From: Strigamia acuminata
Taxonomy: Eukaryota; Arthropoda; Chilopoda; Geophilomorpha; Linotaeniidae
Length of the DNA stretch: 64,000 bases
Assembly: GCA_949358305.1 (NCBI GenBank)
Contig: OX442315.1
Location: 36,110,427 to 36,174,426, forward strand
Direction: 5' to 3'
A model generated the notes under the pieces. The model was not told the DNA's origin. It saw only the letters and a list, made by a program, of their open reading frames with translations, and did no database searches. Both the position numbers and the translations under genes were made by a program. The stretch's first letter is position 1. The number at the start of each line of letters is the position of its first letter. Positions 45,991-56,203 of this stretch are shown here, piece after piece.

Positions 45991-47796
45991 ATGGCAAATC
46001 AACAGTTACCGGTATTGGGGATGTTACCCCCATTTACGGGAACGAACCAACACGACTGGGAGTCGTGGTATGAAAGGTTTTTGCAGTTTGTCGTATTGAA
46101 CGATGTGGTGGATACGAAGCAGGTCCCGTTGTTTTTGACGACGATTGGCCCAGCCCTTTATGAAAAACTAAAGAGGTTGGTCTATCCGAAGACGGTGACG
46201 AAGACTCCGCTGGTGGAGTTGACGACGGCGATTGAAAATCACTTCGAAACATTAAAAACACCTTATATGAACCGACAAAGGTTGGGGAGCAAGGTTAGAA
46301 AGGCTGGAGAGAATGTTGAAAAGTATGTGAATGATCTGAAGGTATTGGCGCAAAAGTGCGGGTTCACTACGAGTTCCGAAGTGGACAACGCCGTCATAGA
46401 TCAAGTGATACGGGGAGTCAAATACCCGCCTTTGGTAACACAAATCCTTGTACAAATGCCAATTACAATGGGTGAGCTGCTGAAATTGGCCATGGCTCAT
46501 GAAGTGGCAGCAGTGACCGCGACTGGGATTGATGATGCCCTGCCAATAGTAGAAGTAGAAAAACCAGCTGGAGTGTCTACTACGGCGACGGCAGTCATGC
46601 AGATGTCGGCGGGAGGCAGAGGGGGCGGCGCACGTGGAAGAGCAAGAGGCTTTCCTCCAAGGCGTGATGCACAACAAAACGGTCCAGGCAATGGACAAGG
46701 ACGTGGACAGCCGGGACAAGCACGAGGAAGAGGCGGACTTGCCTGGCGTCGTGATGGAACGCCCATTGCTTGCTACAGGTGCGGGGGACAGCACTTCGTG
46801 CGGAACTGCCCCTATGATGCAGCGTACAGCCCCAGATCTTCAATAGGCAAGAAACGACCGCAGGAAATGAGCCAAAATGCCAATTTCAGCGGATGTGAGG
46901 CAGATGAAAATGATTGGACAACCAAATCTGAAAAAAATTCTGATGGGGAAGAAAATTGGCGCCAACGACGGGTACCAGTAAATGCCATACAATTGGAAGA
47001 AGAGGACGAATTTGCTGTCTTCCAGTTGAGGCAAGATAGGCCACGCTCGCCGCCAGTAGTAATTCCAGTAACATTAAATGGAGAAGCATTTACTTTGTTA
47101 TTGGACACGGGGAGCGAGAGGAGCCTATTAAACGTAAGAGTATGCGATGCGCTGTTGGCAGCCAACAAAATTACCCCAGATGACATAAAGAATACCCAAA
47201 TAAGATTATTTGCTTACCAAGGGAAGCCCATCGAAGTATTGGGGGCGGTGACACTGAGATGTGTAATGGCAAGTAGTGAAACTGAAGTGGAATTTGTTAT
47301 TGTAGCCAACACTGGCCCAAGTTTGCTTGGACGTGACGTAGTGGACAGAGTTGGTTGGCCAGTGTTGATGGAAGTAATGCGGGATAAGAAACAAGGTGAA
47401 GTAAAAGATTTGACTAGAAAAGATATGGTGTTACGGATGGACAGTGACACACCACCAATACAGAAGAGGTTGCAAGAAATGTTAGAGCAGTTTGCCGAAG
47501 TGTTTTCCGAAAAATTGGGTACTTTTACGGGGGTGCCGGTCGAATTAGTCCTCCAAAAGGACGCGAGTCCCCGGTTTTATCGCCCACGTCCGGTACCACT
47601 GCCATTGAGGGCGGCAGTCGACAGGGAGGTGGATCGCCTAATTGCACAAGGCGTATTCAGGCCCATCAAGTTTTCACGTTGGGCGACCCCGTTGGTACAC
47701 GTCCAGAAGAAAGACGGCTCCGTAAGACTGTGCGGGGACTACCGCAGCACAGTGAACCCCGTATTGCATCGGACCCATATCCGTTGCCAAAAATAA
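45991..47796 (+). CDS. gag-pro: Gag-protease-RT N-terminus of the young Gypsy element
   Basis: Begins at ATG 45991 (MANQQLPVLGMLPPFTG). About residues 1-190 form a helical capsid-type Gag with a WESWYERF core. A Gly/Arg-rich RNA-binding stretch lies at about 205-250. A single zinc knuckle CYRCGGQHFVRNC at about 260 has the shortened CX2CX3HX4C spacing. An aspartic protease follows, with catalytic LLLDTGSERS near residue 372 and GRDVVDRVGW near 445. Reverse transcriptase then starts at about 490 (PRFYRPRPVPLPLR, WATPLVHVQKKDGSVRLCGDYR). The frame ends early, in the RT fingers/palm, at 47796. Gag and Pol share a single frame with no shift between them, as in Mag-type elements. The early end is explained by a break near 47770. 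Confidence 0.92.
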   Translation: MANQQLPVLGMLPPFTGTNQHDWESWYERFLQFVVLNDVVDTKQVPLFLTTIGPALYEKLKRLVYPKTVTKTPLVELTTAIENHFETLKTPYMNRQRLGSKVRKAGENVEKYVNDLKVLAQKCGFTTSSEVDNAVIDQVIRGVKYPPLVTQILVQMPITMGELLKLAMAHEVAAVTATGIDDALPIVEVEKPAGVSTTATAVMQMSAGGRGGGARGRARGFPPRRDAQQNGPGNGQGRGQPGQARGRGGLAWRRDGTPIACYRCGGQHFVRNCPYDAAYSPRSSIGKKRPQEMSQNANFSGCEADENDWTTKSEKNSDGEENWRQRRVPVNAIQLEEEDEFAVFQLRQDRPRSPPVVIPVTLNGEAFTLLLDTGSERSLLNVRVCDALLAANKITPDDIKNTQIRLFAYQGKPIEVLGAVTLRCVMASSETEVEFVIVANTGPSLLGRDVVDRVGWPVLMEVMRDKKQGEVKDLTRKDMVLRMDSDTPPIQKRLQEMLEQFAEVFSEKLGTFTGVPVELVLQKDASPRFYRPRPVPLPLRAAVDREVDRLIAQGVFRPIKFSRWATPLVHVQKKDGSVRLCGDYRSTVNPVLHRTHIRCQK

Positions 47797-50615
47797 CGGA
47801 ATTATTGGCGTCCATAGGAGGGGCAAAGTGGTTTTCTACGTTAGATCTGCGGCAGGCTTACCTGCAAGTCCCATTATCTCCGGAGTCCGCAGAGATTGCA
47901 GCCGTCAATACTTCGCGTGGACTGATGGCGGTAACCCGACTCCCGTTCGGGACGATGCCGTCCGCGGGCGTTTTTCAACGTATTGTGGTGTCGGTGTTAG
48001 CTGGGATACCGAGGATCTGGATATATCTCGACGATATTCTCATCGCAACATTATCATTGGAGGAGCACTTTGAAATCTTGAAGACGATTTTCGGCAGGCT
48101 GTTGGAAGCTGGACTTCGCCTGGCAAAAGAGAAATGCTGTTTAGTCAAAATAACATTGGATTTTTTGGGTTTTCGAATTGACACACATGGAATAACACCA
48201 ATTGCATCAAAAATAGAGGCAGTAACGAAAATTAAAAGCCCGAGAGATATTAAAGAATTAAGAACTTTTTTGGGAATAATTAATTTTTACTCAGCCTTTG
48301 TAGAGCACTTGGCAGAAGTAGCCGCACCACTGTATGAGTTGCTCTGCATAAAGACGGACTGGATTTGGACGGAGCGTCGGCAGGCGGCATTTGAGGCGAT
48401 TAAACAGGCACTAACCACCGCACCCGTCCTCCAGTACTACAGTTTAGACAAGTCCTTAATTCTGGCGACTGATGCGTCGCCGTTCGGCGTAGGAGCAGTC
48501 CTCGCACATCCCGATGACGATGGAAACGAGCAGCCAGTGGCTTACGCGTCGAGGGCTCTTAGCGCGGCGGAACAGAACTATTCGCACCTCGACAAGGAGG
48601 CACTGGCGATTATATTCGCGGTAAAAAAATTTAACGTATATTTGCAGGGCAGATACTTTACCGTGTTTACCGATCACAAGCCCCTGTTGGGAATCTTCGG
48701 TAAAGACCGTCCTATTCCGGAGGTGATTTCGCCGCGGCTGCTCAGGTGGTCCTTGTTGCTATCGGCGTACAATTTTGAACTGAAATACCGTAAAGGGGAA
48801 GAAAATACGAACGCGGACACCTTGAGCAGATTTCCACAGGAACTTCCGCGGCCTGAAATGGAGGAAACCTCGGTATTCTTGACGGAATTGGCGGAGGAGG
48901 AGCTGATGAAAGCTGACCAGATAGCTGTAGCCACACAGGAGGACGTAATACTCAAGCAGGTGGTTTTGGCGCTACAGGAAGGAGATAAACAACTGTTGTC
49001 AGGGTCTTTGGTTTTGAAAGCTTACCAGGTGAAGTTCGATGAACTGTCCTTGCTGCGTGAAGTTATCCTGTGGGGCGAACGGGTAGTAATACCATTGAAT
49101 TTGAGGCCAAAAATGTTGAGACTCCTCCACGAAGGCCACCCGGGAATAGTGATTATGAAGCAGCGGGCGAGACATCTAGTGTGGTGGCCAGGGATGAATT
49201 TAGAGATCGTCGAGTTTGTTAAGGACTGCGTGATGTGTGGGCAAAATAAAGCCTTGCCACCACACGCGATGCCAGTCGCTTGGCCACGAGCCGAGGGACC
49301 GTGGACGCGGATACACATCGACTTCGCGGGCCCAGTAATGCGGTACATGATTTTGCTGATCGTAGATGCTTTCTCGGGATGGATAGAGGCGAGAGCGATG
49401 ACCACGGCGACGTCAGCAACCACGATTGTAGCGTTGCGGGGAGTCTTCGCAACGTTTGGACTACCACATCTGTTGGTCTCAGACAATGGGACGCAGTTTA
49501 CGTCGCAGGAATTTAAGGATTTCACTGCCCGAAATGGAATTGACCATATATACTCACCCCCATGGCACCCACAGTCCAACGGTCAAGCGGAACGAGCGGT
49601 CCGCTGGGTAAAAGATAAATTGGTGAAAATAACACAGGGAGACCTGGGACTCCGCCTTCAACAAATCATGTTGTTACAACATGCCTCGTTTAAAGGAAAA
49701 GGGGATCGGACGCCTGCGTACTTATTTCTCGGAAGAGAGTTGAACACACACCTAGATTTGGTACGTCCTAGGCCGAATAGACTGATGAACACAGCACCAA
49801 CACCAGCGGTCCGCCAATTGGCAGTGGGAGCCATGGTATGGTATAAATCATTCCCGGAGTCAAAACCATCGTGGGCTGCCGGGATAGTCCTGGAAAGAAG
49901 AGGAGAGTTAGTTTATGTAATAAGGGATACAACGACCCAGAAGACCGTGGTAAGACACGTAAACCACTTACTTGCAAGAGGGAGCAGCGAGGTGACCATG
50001 GAACAGCCAAAGATCGATGATGAAGGCACACAAGTTGTAACAGACCTAAATGCAACAAATGGAGATGAGGCTCAAATGGGTCATCACGTAATTATGACAC
50101 GCAGACTTGTTCCCGTGGACGAGGCAGGTGTGGTCGGTGGCTCGCCACCACAAACTCCCAAGCAACAGGGGAAGGAACCGAAAGATCAGGCTGAGTCTCC
50201 CGCAGAGGAAACGTTTCGGACGCCAGAAATGACGCAGACACCACGAACGACCGTGGAGATTCATCCATTGAGTGCCATGCGGGAATTGCGACCCGGTGCC
50301 AGAAAAGAATCAGGAACATACACTGAAAATCAATCTGATGAAGAATTAATAGAGGAAGCAGAAGTACAACCTGCGCCTCAAATACTGACACCAAAGATAC
50401 CTAAAGGAAAAAAGGGTTTGAAGGTGGCTGAGATGATGTACTTTGTCCCCAGAGATGAAAAAGAGCAGGATGAGGTGGAACAAGAGACATCATTTCAAGA
50501 TCCACAGGTTGGAACGGAGCCAGAAGCGTCGGGAAGTCATTTGGAGTTGAGGAGAGCGAGAGTAGAGGAGAGGACACGTACATTGACAGGAAAGAGCAAA
50601 GGAAAAAAGAAATAA
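47679..50615 (+). CDS. pol: Pol remainder: RT, RNase H, integrase (frame-broken from Gag)
   Basis: This frame is offset by one base from the gag frame and has no proper start. Real Pol sequence begins near 47770 at SDPYPLPKITEL. Reverse transcriptase shows FSTLDLRQAYLQV and the active site YLDD (48024-48035). RNase H has TDASPFGVGAVL and FTDHKPLLGI. Integrase has HEGHPG and CVMCGQNK (zinc site). Its catalytic core has Asp in HIDFAGP, Asp in SDNGTQF and Glu in GQAERAVRW. A hydrophilic tail of about 200 residues, rich in Glu, Pro and Lys, follows. The join with the gag frame falls inside RT at a non-slippery sequence, so a one-base lesion or error fits better than programmed frameshifting. All other motifs are intact. 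Confidence 0.92.
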   Translation: MGDPVGTRPEERRLRKTVRGLPQHSEPRIASDPYPLPKITELLASIGGAKWFSTLDLRQAYLQVPLSPESAEIAAVNTSRGLMAVTRLPFGTMPSAGVFQRIVVSVLAGIPRIWIYLDDILIATLSLEEHFEILKTIFGRLLEAGLRLAKEKCCLVKITLDFLGFRIDTHGITPIASKIEAVTKIKSPRDIKELRTFLGIINFYSAFVEHLAEVAAPLYELLCIKTDWIWTERRQAAFEAIKQALTTAPVLQYYSLDKSLILATDASPFGVGAVLAHPDDDGNEQPVAYASRALSAAEQNYSHLDKEALAIIFAVKKFNVYLQGRYFTVFTDHKPLLGIFGKDRPIPEVISPRLLRWSLLLSAYNFELKYRKGEENTNADTLSRFPQELPRPEMEETSVFLTELAEEELMKADQIAVATQEDVILKQVVLALQEGDKQLLSGSLVLKAYQVKFDELSLLREVILWGERVVIPLNLRPKMLRLLHEGHPGIVIMKQRARHLVWWPGMNLEIVEFVKDCVMCGQNKALPPHAMPVAWPRAEGPWTRIHIDFAGPVMRYMILLIVDAFSGWIEARAMTTATSATTIVALRGVFATFGLPHLLVSDNGTQFTSQEFKDFTARNGIDHIYSPPWHPQSNGQAERAVRWVKDKLVKITQGDLGLRLQQIMLLQHASFKGKGDRTPAYLFLGRELNTHLDLVRPRPNRLMNTAPTPAVRQLAVGAMVWYKSFPESKPSWAAGIVLERRGELVYVIRDTTTQKTVVRHVNHLLARGSSEVTMEQPKIDDEGTQVVTDLNATNGDEAQMGHHVIMTRRLVPVDEAGVVGGSPPQTPKQQGKEPKDQAESPAEETFRTPEMTQTPRTTVEIHPLSAMRELRPGARKESGTYTENQSDEELIEEAEVQPAPQILTPKIPKGKKGLKVAEMMYFVPRDEKEQDEVEQETSFQDPQVGTEPEASGSHLELRRARVEERTRTLTGKSKGKKK

Positions 50616-50814
50616 TATTTTAGTTGAATTTTTACGGAAATGTTTGAAATAAAAATGTATAAAAAAAGTTAGAAAAAACGTAAACATCAACAGAAATGTT
50701 AGTATTAATAATGCGTTGTTTGTGTATACGCAAACAGCGAAATTGTTAAGATTAAGTGAAGTTGGAAAAATTTCAATTTTTAGGAAATAGAGGCACTAAT
50801 GTAGTGGGGACGAA
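50616..50814 (+). other. 3' spacer and polypurine tract
   Basis: AT-rich sequence after the pol stop. GTGGGGACGAA immediately before the LTR is the likely plus-strand primer. Confidence 0.6.
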
Positions 50815-51065
50815 TGTTATGTTTGTAATTGAATGTATGAAATTAATGTTGACTACATTAGTGTTATTCCAGAGATGTCGCTATTACTAGTTACCTAGTG
50901 ATAGCGACACCTTAACAACCATTGTACGAAATTACTCATTGTTAATAATAAAAGCAGACGACAGTCGGACTCAAGGCAAAACAGACGTCTCTTTTTGGTC
51001 CTTTTTGGAATACACATTCCAACACAAATCAACAAGATGAATATGTCCGATTAATAGACATAAAA
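50815..51065 (+). repeat. 3' LTR, 251 bp, identical to the 5' LTR by eye
   Basis: Same start, end, hairpin (50876-50909) and AATAAA (50947-50952) as the 5' copy. I found no difference when comparing them. Confidence 0.92.
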
Positions 51066-51070
51066 GTGGG

Positions 51071-51940
51071 TGTGCACCTGTCCCGGAGGAACCTTTAGCA
51101 GACCTGGGTAGCCGTGAAACAAGAATAATAGTTCTAAATTTGATCTATAACTCAAGTTTAATTTTGATAATGTCTAGGTTAATGCTGTAGAGTTGTATTC
51201 CAAGCATCACTCACATAAAATAATGAAAGTAGAAATAGTTACATAGGCATTTCCACTAATTGTCATTTTATACCGTACAACCTGTGGTTTCATTGCGCTT
51301 GTTTGGCAAGCACTTTCTCAGTCGTAAGACTTGGAATGGCTGCTTTTGCAGACCGACTCTAATGCGATCAATTGAGTGGCAACAAATTCAATCCTGCTAT
51401 TGTTACTAGTCGAAGGACAACAAGTTTCGATAGCCATTCAAAAGTCTAATAAGACAATCTGTGAGCTAGTGACATTCATGTCTTCTGCGGTCAACTGAGC
51501 ACCCACGCTTTAAGTTTACTCTTATATTCGTAGTAAAGGAAGCATATCTGATAATGTGCATTGTTTTGAATGATACGTAAATAATAATCAGAGTTGTTAA
51601 TTGTTATAGTGAATTACAATTGATTGTTTATACAGTATATCATCCTAAAACTATCAAAAACTATCTAATACTAATCTGAAAAAAATTTTGTTTAAAATTT
51701 ATGTTTACGACATGCAAGGGGGTCGAATGTTTGTTTTTTACAGCCAAAAATGAGTTGCCAGATCCAAATTTCCTGAGAAAGGCCCAAAACCATTCTATGT
51801 TATCTCATTCCTAAGCAGATCCTGTGTTGTCCATCTTGGTAACTTGAAAACCGGATTCTGCACATGGAAACCTAATCCGCAAAGCATTAAAGAAGCCCAT
51901 CACCATGTTTCTTATTAGATGATAATGTCTAAAAACGGCG
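51071..51940. other. No recognised gene
   Basis: Flank of the Gypsy insertion. It starts with the GC-richer TGTGCACCTGTCCCGGAGG, perhaps the rest of the disrupted MITE or its target. It is otherwise AT-rich with no supported feature. Confidence 0.45.
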
Positions 51941-51944
51941 TGTA

Positions 51945-52075
51945 CTTGCAGTTTGCACCTGATATCGTGATGCCAAATTCATACTGCGCATTTCATTCTG
52001 CGCAGTTGATTTTCTAGTCGTTATTAAGCAGAGTTAAGCCTAATAATGTAAAATAAGTAAATATGCAACAATAAC
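51945..52075 (-). repeat. Dispersed repeat, inverted copy of 7330-7462
   Basis: On the minus strand it carries TTATTAGGCTTAA and GCGCAGTATGAATTTGGCAT, as at 7.33-7.46 kb. A weaker mirrored piece near 52370-52420 means the exon-like island between them may lie inside an inverted-repeat element. Confidence 0.6.
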
Positions 52076-52132
52076 CAAAAGTAATTTACATAGGTACTGA
52101 AATATTGTTGCTGTTGTTGTAATTTGTGTCAC

Positions 52133-52326
52133 CTTGCATCTAAATCCCGAATGAGGGTCTCCTCCGCTTGGGGGATTTCTCGTAATCTCGCGACCCAAAA
52201 CGTGATCTGGGGACTTCTGGTTTGGACGATCAACACGTACAGGTCGCGATTTGTGTGCGATGCGAATAAAACTTTTTTAACTTCAACAATCAAGTGTGAA
52301 TCCCTTCCAACGAAATTCAACAGTGG
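52133..52326 (-). CDS. Candidate internal exon with Tudor-like sequence (minus strand)
   Basis: On the minus strand the frame opens right after TGTAG at 52329-52327 and runs 64 codons to AG|GTGACA at 52133/52132. The peptide includes DLYVLIVQTRSPQITFWVAR, then LREIPQAEETLIRDLDA. V-x-T-x-SP-x-x-FWV is the typical start of extended Tudor domains, which bind methyl-arginine partners in germ-line RNP proteins. The match is by eye and short. The island is GC- and CpG-richer than the flanks. It has no recognised partner exons in the window. Because related repeats flank it in opposite orientation, a gene fragment captured by a transposon is possible. Confidence 0.37.
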
Positions 52327-52779
52327 CTACATTTTATTTGTGTGCAACAAGCTTGACAATCGCTATGTTAAACGCATGTGCAGAATGTGTGATGCACATG
52401 AATTTGGCGTCAAGATACATACCATCACGACACAAGATGGTATAAATAGGAATGTTTAAACAAGAAACGCCGGAGCAGCTAGTGTTTCTCTTACAAATCT
52501 ATGTGGGACAAGTTTTTATATCTTCACCTTTCACATCTTTAATCCCTTATTAATCCCTTTACCCTTATGATAGAGCTGTGCAGGGCAGGGCATCAGAATT
52601 TTTTTGCCAAAGTCACAAAAAGCAATTTGATTGGGTTTGTTGAGTTAAGAAATCTATTTCAAGCCAATCTAATACTTTAATAGCTATATGTGAACAGTGC
52701 TAATCATGTGACCAAGATTTTTTTTAGAAAGATGATTGGCGTAAAATTATTGTTTTAGCAAACAAGCAGTGCTGCAATG

Positions 52780-53185
52780 GACGTAAATTCTCTCTGCTCA
52801 GACAATCCACTAATTTTCATTGGTCAGTGAGCAAATTACTGCTGGCTTCCTCACTCATTAGAAAAAAGTCCTGATATCTTGTTCGCTTTATTGATATAGG
52901 GTGGTGATTACACTAAAGCGCCCCAGTAAAGAGTCCAGACAACTTGTTCATTTTATTGAAAGTCGGCGGTGATCACATTAGAGCGCTCCAACTAACAATT
53001 AATTCACTTTGAGCGGACATTGAGCGGACATGTCCGTTGCGAAGCCACCAATTCCGTTGCAAAGGCGAACTCGTTTCCTGGTATGTGATGTGATTGGCTT
53101 AGGTAATCACCTGATCATTTCTTTTGCATCCAAACACTAGCAAAGTAGCCAGCCAATGAGAATTAGTGGATTCTATGCACAGCTA
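52780..53185. repeat. Element with AATCCACTAAT-CATTGG ends and internal duplication
   Basis: The left AATCCACTAATTTTCATTGG mirrors right CCAATGAGAATTAGTGGATT. Inside, a unit of about 65 bp (CTTGTTCGCTTTATTGA...GGTGATTACA...AAGCGC) is present twice in tandem (about 52878-53000). Part of the family recurs inverted at 39.64-39.93 kb. Confidence 0.6.
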
Positions 53186-53202
53186 GAGTTTAAAAAACAT
53201 AA

Positions 53203-53283
53203 TGGTAAAGCACACTCCCCAGTTAGGCATAAACCGGCTTAGCCAATAGGAGTTAGGACAATGTTGTGGTCGTTTTGAGTATA
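53203..53283. mobile_element. TACTC-family MITE, right-end fragment
   Basis: CCAGTTAGGCATAAACCGGC, then TTAGCCAATAGGAGTTAGGA and a GAGTATAG end, match the right end of the 6.8-kb copy. Confidence 0.7.
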
Positions 53284-55452
53284 GGGTGTGTTGTTTTGAA
53301 ATCGTTAATTCCTCTCAATAGATGGCACTGGTTTCCATTTCCGCTGTGTGGATTGTTCTACGTCAAAACATGATATCACACACCTGGCGGTAACAAAAGT
53401 CGGTGCGACCTGGAAGCATATTATTACATCCTTTTAATTTTTTTAATTGGTTTACAAAGAAAAAAGTGTGGAAAGTACAGAAATAGAAAATGGGGAACTA
53501 CCGGAGTGTTTAAATCGAAGTTGGCAAAGACAATGTTATATTTTCACTGGGCTTGAGGCTTCATGCACCCAGTTGAGCAACTAAATAAAGTTACAAGCAC
53601 CACGACTGGTGAAACAATCTTTAATCAAGCGGTTGTCAAAATTTGCAAACGAAAGTGCCTCACTGAGCTATGAAATTAGGAGCCTGTGTTTGCAGCTCGT
53701 GTTGCACAATTATCTGAATTGTCACCACTTTAAGCTATATTCTCTGTAATCGACATTGGTTAGGCGATTTTTGAATAATTGCGCTTTGTGAGTGCTTCCT
53801 TTAAGAGCTTAGTGAAGTAATGGCTATTATTTCCCGAGGGAAATAATCACTATAATATGAAGCTGATTGGTCGTATTGTTGGCTTATCTCGTTTCCTGTA
53901 GCTAGTAGAAATGTCAAATGCAGTAATCAGTGGAATTAAATCCAAAGCACAACAACATCTAAGAAAAGTATTTTCAAGTCTTCGACGGTTCCACTTGAAT
54001 GCCTTCAACGTTTCTGTTATTGTTGGTCTTTAAAATAATGTGGTGCATTTTTTGGACCTAAAAATGCCACACCTGACTTAGGGCGCCTGTGTGTTTTACA
54101 CACTATCAACAATGTGCAGGAACGGGCCTAAAAGTTCAGCTTATATTTGAACACTCATGAAGACTCTTTGTAGGAGGCGCCTGGCACCCTTCTCTGCCGA
54201 GCAACCCTCTCTACCCGGCACCCCTGGGCTGCAGCCCAGTTAGCCCAATGGTAAGGATGGGCCTGATTGTATTTGTCATTGAAACAATCATTATGAAACA
54301 AATTCTTCTTTTTATTAATTGAAAATTGTTTGTTTTGGCAAATAGCAAAAGAAAGTCGAGGTCGATTTTTATTACATTTTATCTAAGAACATTGTTTCAA
54401 CTGTCACCGCCTGCTCTTTTTCAGCTTCCCTTTGTCCATGAGTGCTTCAATGTTTGCACAGTTTCAAGTGCACTGGTCTTTATTAATGATAGGTCAAAAA
54501 TGAACAATAGATGGAGTTAGTCTCATCAGAGAAAGAGAAAACATGACAAATTAAAATCTCGAGCTGACACAGCATTTTTGTTGGTAGATGGTAAAAGCAG
54601 TGAAGCCAACTGAAAGTACAGGAGAATGCAGTGGAACAAACTTGCAATTTTAATAACTGTCAGCACAGTTTTTGATAAATTATTTCTATGATTAAACCCG
54701 AACACACCGACTAGGTCTAAAGGGGATGCTTTGTCATCCACCTGGAGAATTTGTCTTCAACATTATTTGATGTTGGTTGATCTTCTTTAAAATGCCACTG
54801 TTCCATCCTTATCAAGCAGATGGAAAAAAATTGTTGATGCAAGTTTGTGCATTTTTCACATGTGCAGCCTTAAGCATCTCATTAGCATGAGACTTTTCCT
54901 ATTAAGTTTTTTGATGTTGTAAGCCTTGTCATGAGCATCACACAATGCATGGAGGAATGTTTTGAAGCTTAGAGTAAATTACCTTTCTTTCAAAACACTT
55001 AATAGTGATGTTTGTTAAACAGTAATTGCCCCACGTAGTGTAATTACTTTAGCTCTGCTGCTACTTCATCATTTCTTACTCATCAAACTTGTTCTAATAT
55101 TTTATACTCGTAATTCAATTGTCAAACTGCGGCGAAAAGTTTGATATTTTTTACCCACAATTATCTCTAATGAGAATTTGCATGATTTTAACTTGGGATC
55201 ACCATGGTTACCAGAGTGAATTGTGTTCAAGGGCTGCAAGCAATAAATTTTATTCAAGAACCAGAAGTGTATCTGGTCGTGATGGTTAAAGAACATGTTT
55301 CAATAAAGGCTTTTGTGTCTGTTTAGAGTTTAATTATGACTTGCTTTTATCAACGCAATAATGCTTGTATGTACTCACGTTTTTAGGCGGTGAATGCATT
55401 AGAAGAATCTGAATTTTCATATCTAGCCATTTTGAATTTGACTGTACAACTA
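53284..55452. other. No recognised gene
   Basis: AT-rich sequence. A GC-rich block at about 54175-54245 (GGCGCCTGGCACCC...GGGCTGCAGCCCAG) may be a transposon-end relic, but no partner was found. The short frames have no motif. Confidence 0.45.
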
Positions 55453-56203
55453 CAGACCTAAATACTACTGGACTGCGCACTGCAAATGGCGCCCAGTTTG
55501 TGAGAGGAGGAGGATTGTTGGGATAAAGTGACTCTGCCAATTTTTCGTTTATCTCTGGTTTTTTCCTCTTTTTGTCGTTTTTTTTGTCGTTTTTTCCTCA
55601 TTTTATTGTTTTTTCTCTCGTTTTTCCTTCATTTTATCGTTTTTACTCTCGTTTTTCTCTCATTTTATCGTTTTTTCTTTCATTTTATCGTTTTTCTCGT
55701 TTTTCTCTCATTTTATCTTTTTTTCTCTCGTTTTTCTCTCATTTTCTCGTTTTTTCTCGTTTTTCTCTCATTTTATCGTTTTTTCTCTCGTTTTTTCTCG
55801 TTTTTCTCTCATTTTATCGTTTTTTCTTTCGTTTTTCCCTGATTTTGTCGTTTTTTCTCTCATTTTATCGTTTTTTCTCTCGTTTTTTAATCATTTTATC
55901 GTTTTTTCTTTCGTTTTTCCCTCATTTTGTCGTTTTTTCTCTCGTTTTCCCTTCATTTTATCGTTTTTCCATTTTTTTTTTTAGGTTTTTAAAGAAATAT
56001 CTCTGGATTGTGACGTCTCACAATTCAAAACCAATATTTGCTAACCATCGTTCGAAAATTTTGTTTGTACCGTATGCTGTTTTCAGGCAACAATAACATT
56101 AACAAGAAGTGAAAAAGAATTTAGTATTGCCACTACTTGTAAGCATACGTTTCTTCTTCTACCCACAATCCCTCAGTTCGCAGTCCAGTAGTATTTATAT
56201 CTG
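55453..56203. mobile_element. Inverted-repeat element carrying a 430-bp pyrimidine-rich array
   Basis: The left end CAGACCTAAATACTACTGGA-CTGCG...GGATTGTTGGG mirrors the right end CCCACAATCC...CGCAGTCCAGTAGTATTTAT. Between them, 55550-55980 is almost pure C/T on the plus strand, with irregular units of about 30 bp (CTCATTTTATCGTTTTTTCT). The long Phe/Ser-rich frames across it are low-complexity artefacts. Confidence 0.8.
55550..55980 (+). repeat. Pyrimidine-strand tandem array
   Basis: CATTTTATCGTTTTTTCTCT and CGTTTTTCTCTC words alternate. Nearly every A sits in CATTTTATCG. Such strand-asymmetric tracts can form triplex DNA (general knowledge); nothing here shows that it does. Confidence 0.85.

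Larger units (their letters stand above)
45379..51065 (+). mobile_element. Full-length young Ty3/Gypsy element (Mag-like), 5-bp duplication GTGGG
   Basis: It has two 251-bp LTRs that I find identical base for base. The exact duplication GTGGG flanks the element (45374-45378 and 51066-51070). Between the LTRs lie a primer-binding-like site, gag-protease-RT start in one frame, and RT-RNase H-integrase in the next. The Gag style and the short CX2CX3HX4C knuckle point to the Mag lineage (moderate certainty). Identical LTRs mean insertion was recent. One frame break inside reverse transcriptase would block this copy from making Pol unless it is a sequencing error. Confidence 0.95.

Noticed and set aside
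46252-46794. Minus-strand frame of 180 residues
   Set aside because: A shadow of the Gag frame, with no recognisable domain.
47760-47800. Programmed -1 frameshift between Gag and Pol
   Set aside because: The frame change occurs inside reverse transcriptase, not between Gag and Pol, and there is no X XXY YYZ slippery site.
55528-56096. Frames of 104 and 174 residues (Phe/Ser/His/Val repeats) resembling a membrane protein
   Set aside because: They come from the pyrimidine-rich array. The repeating composition is a property of the DNA.
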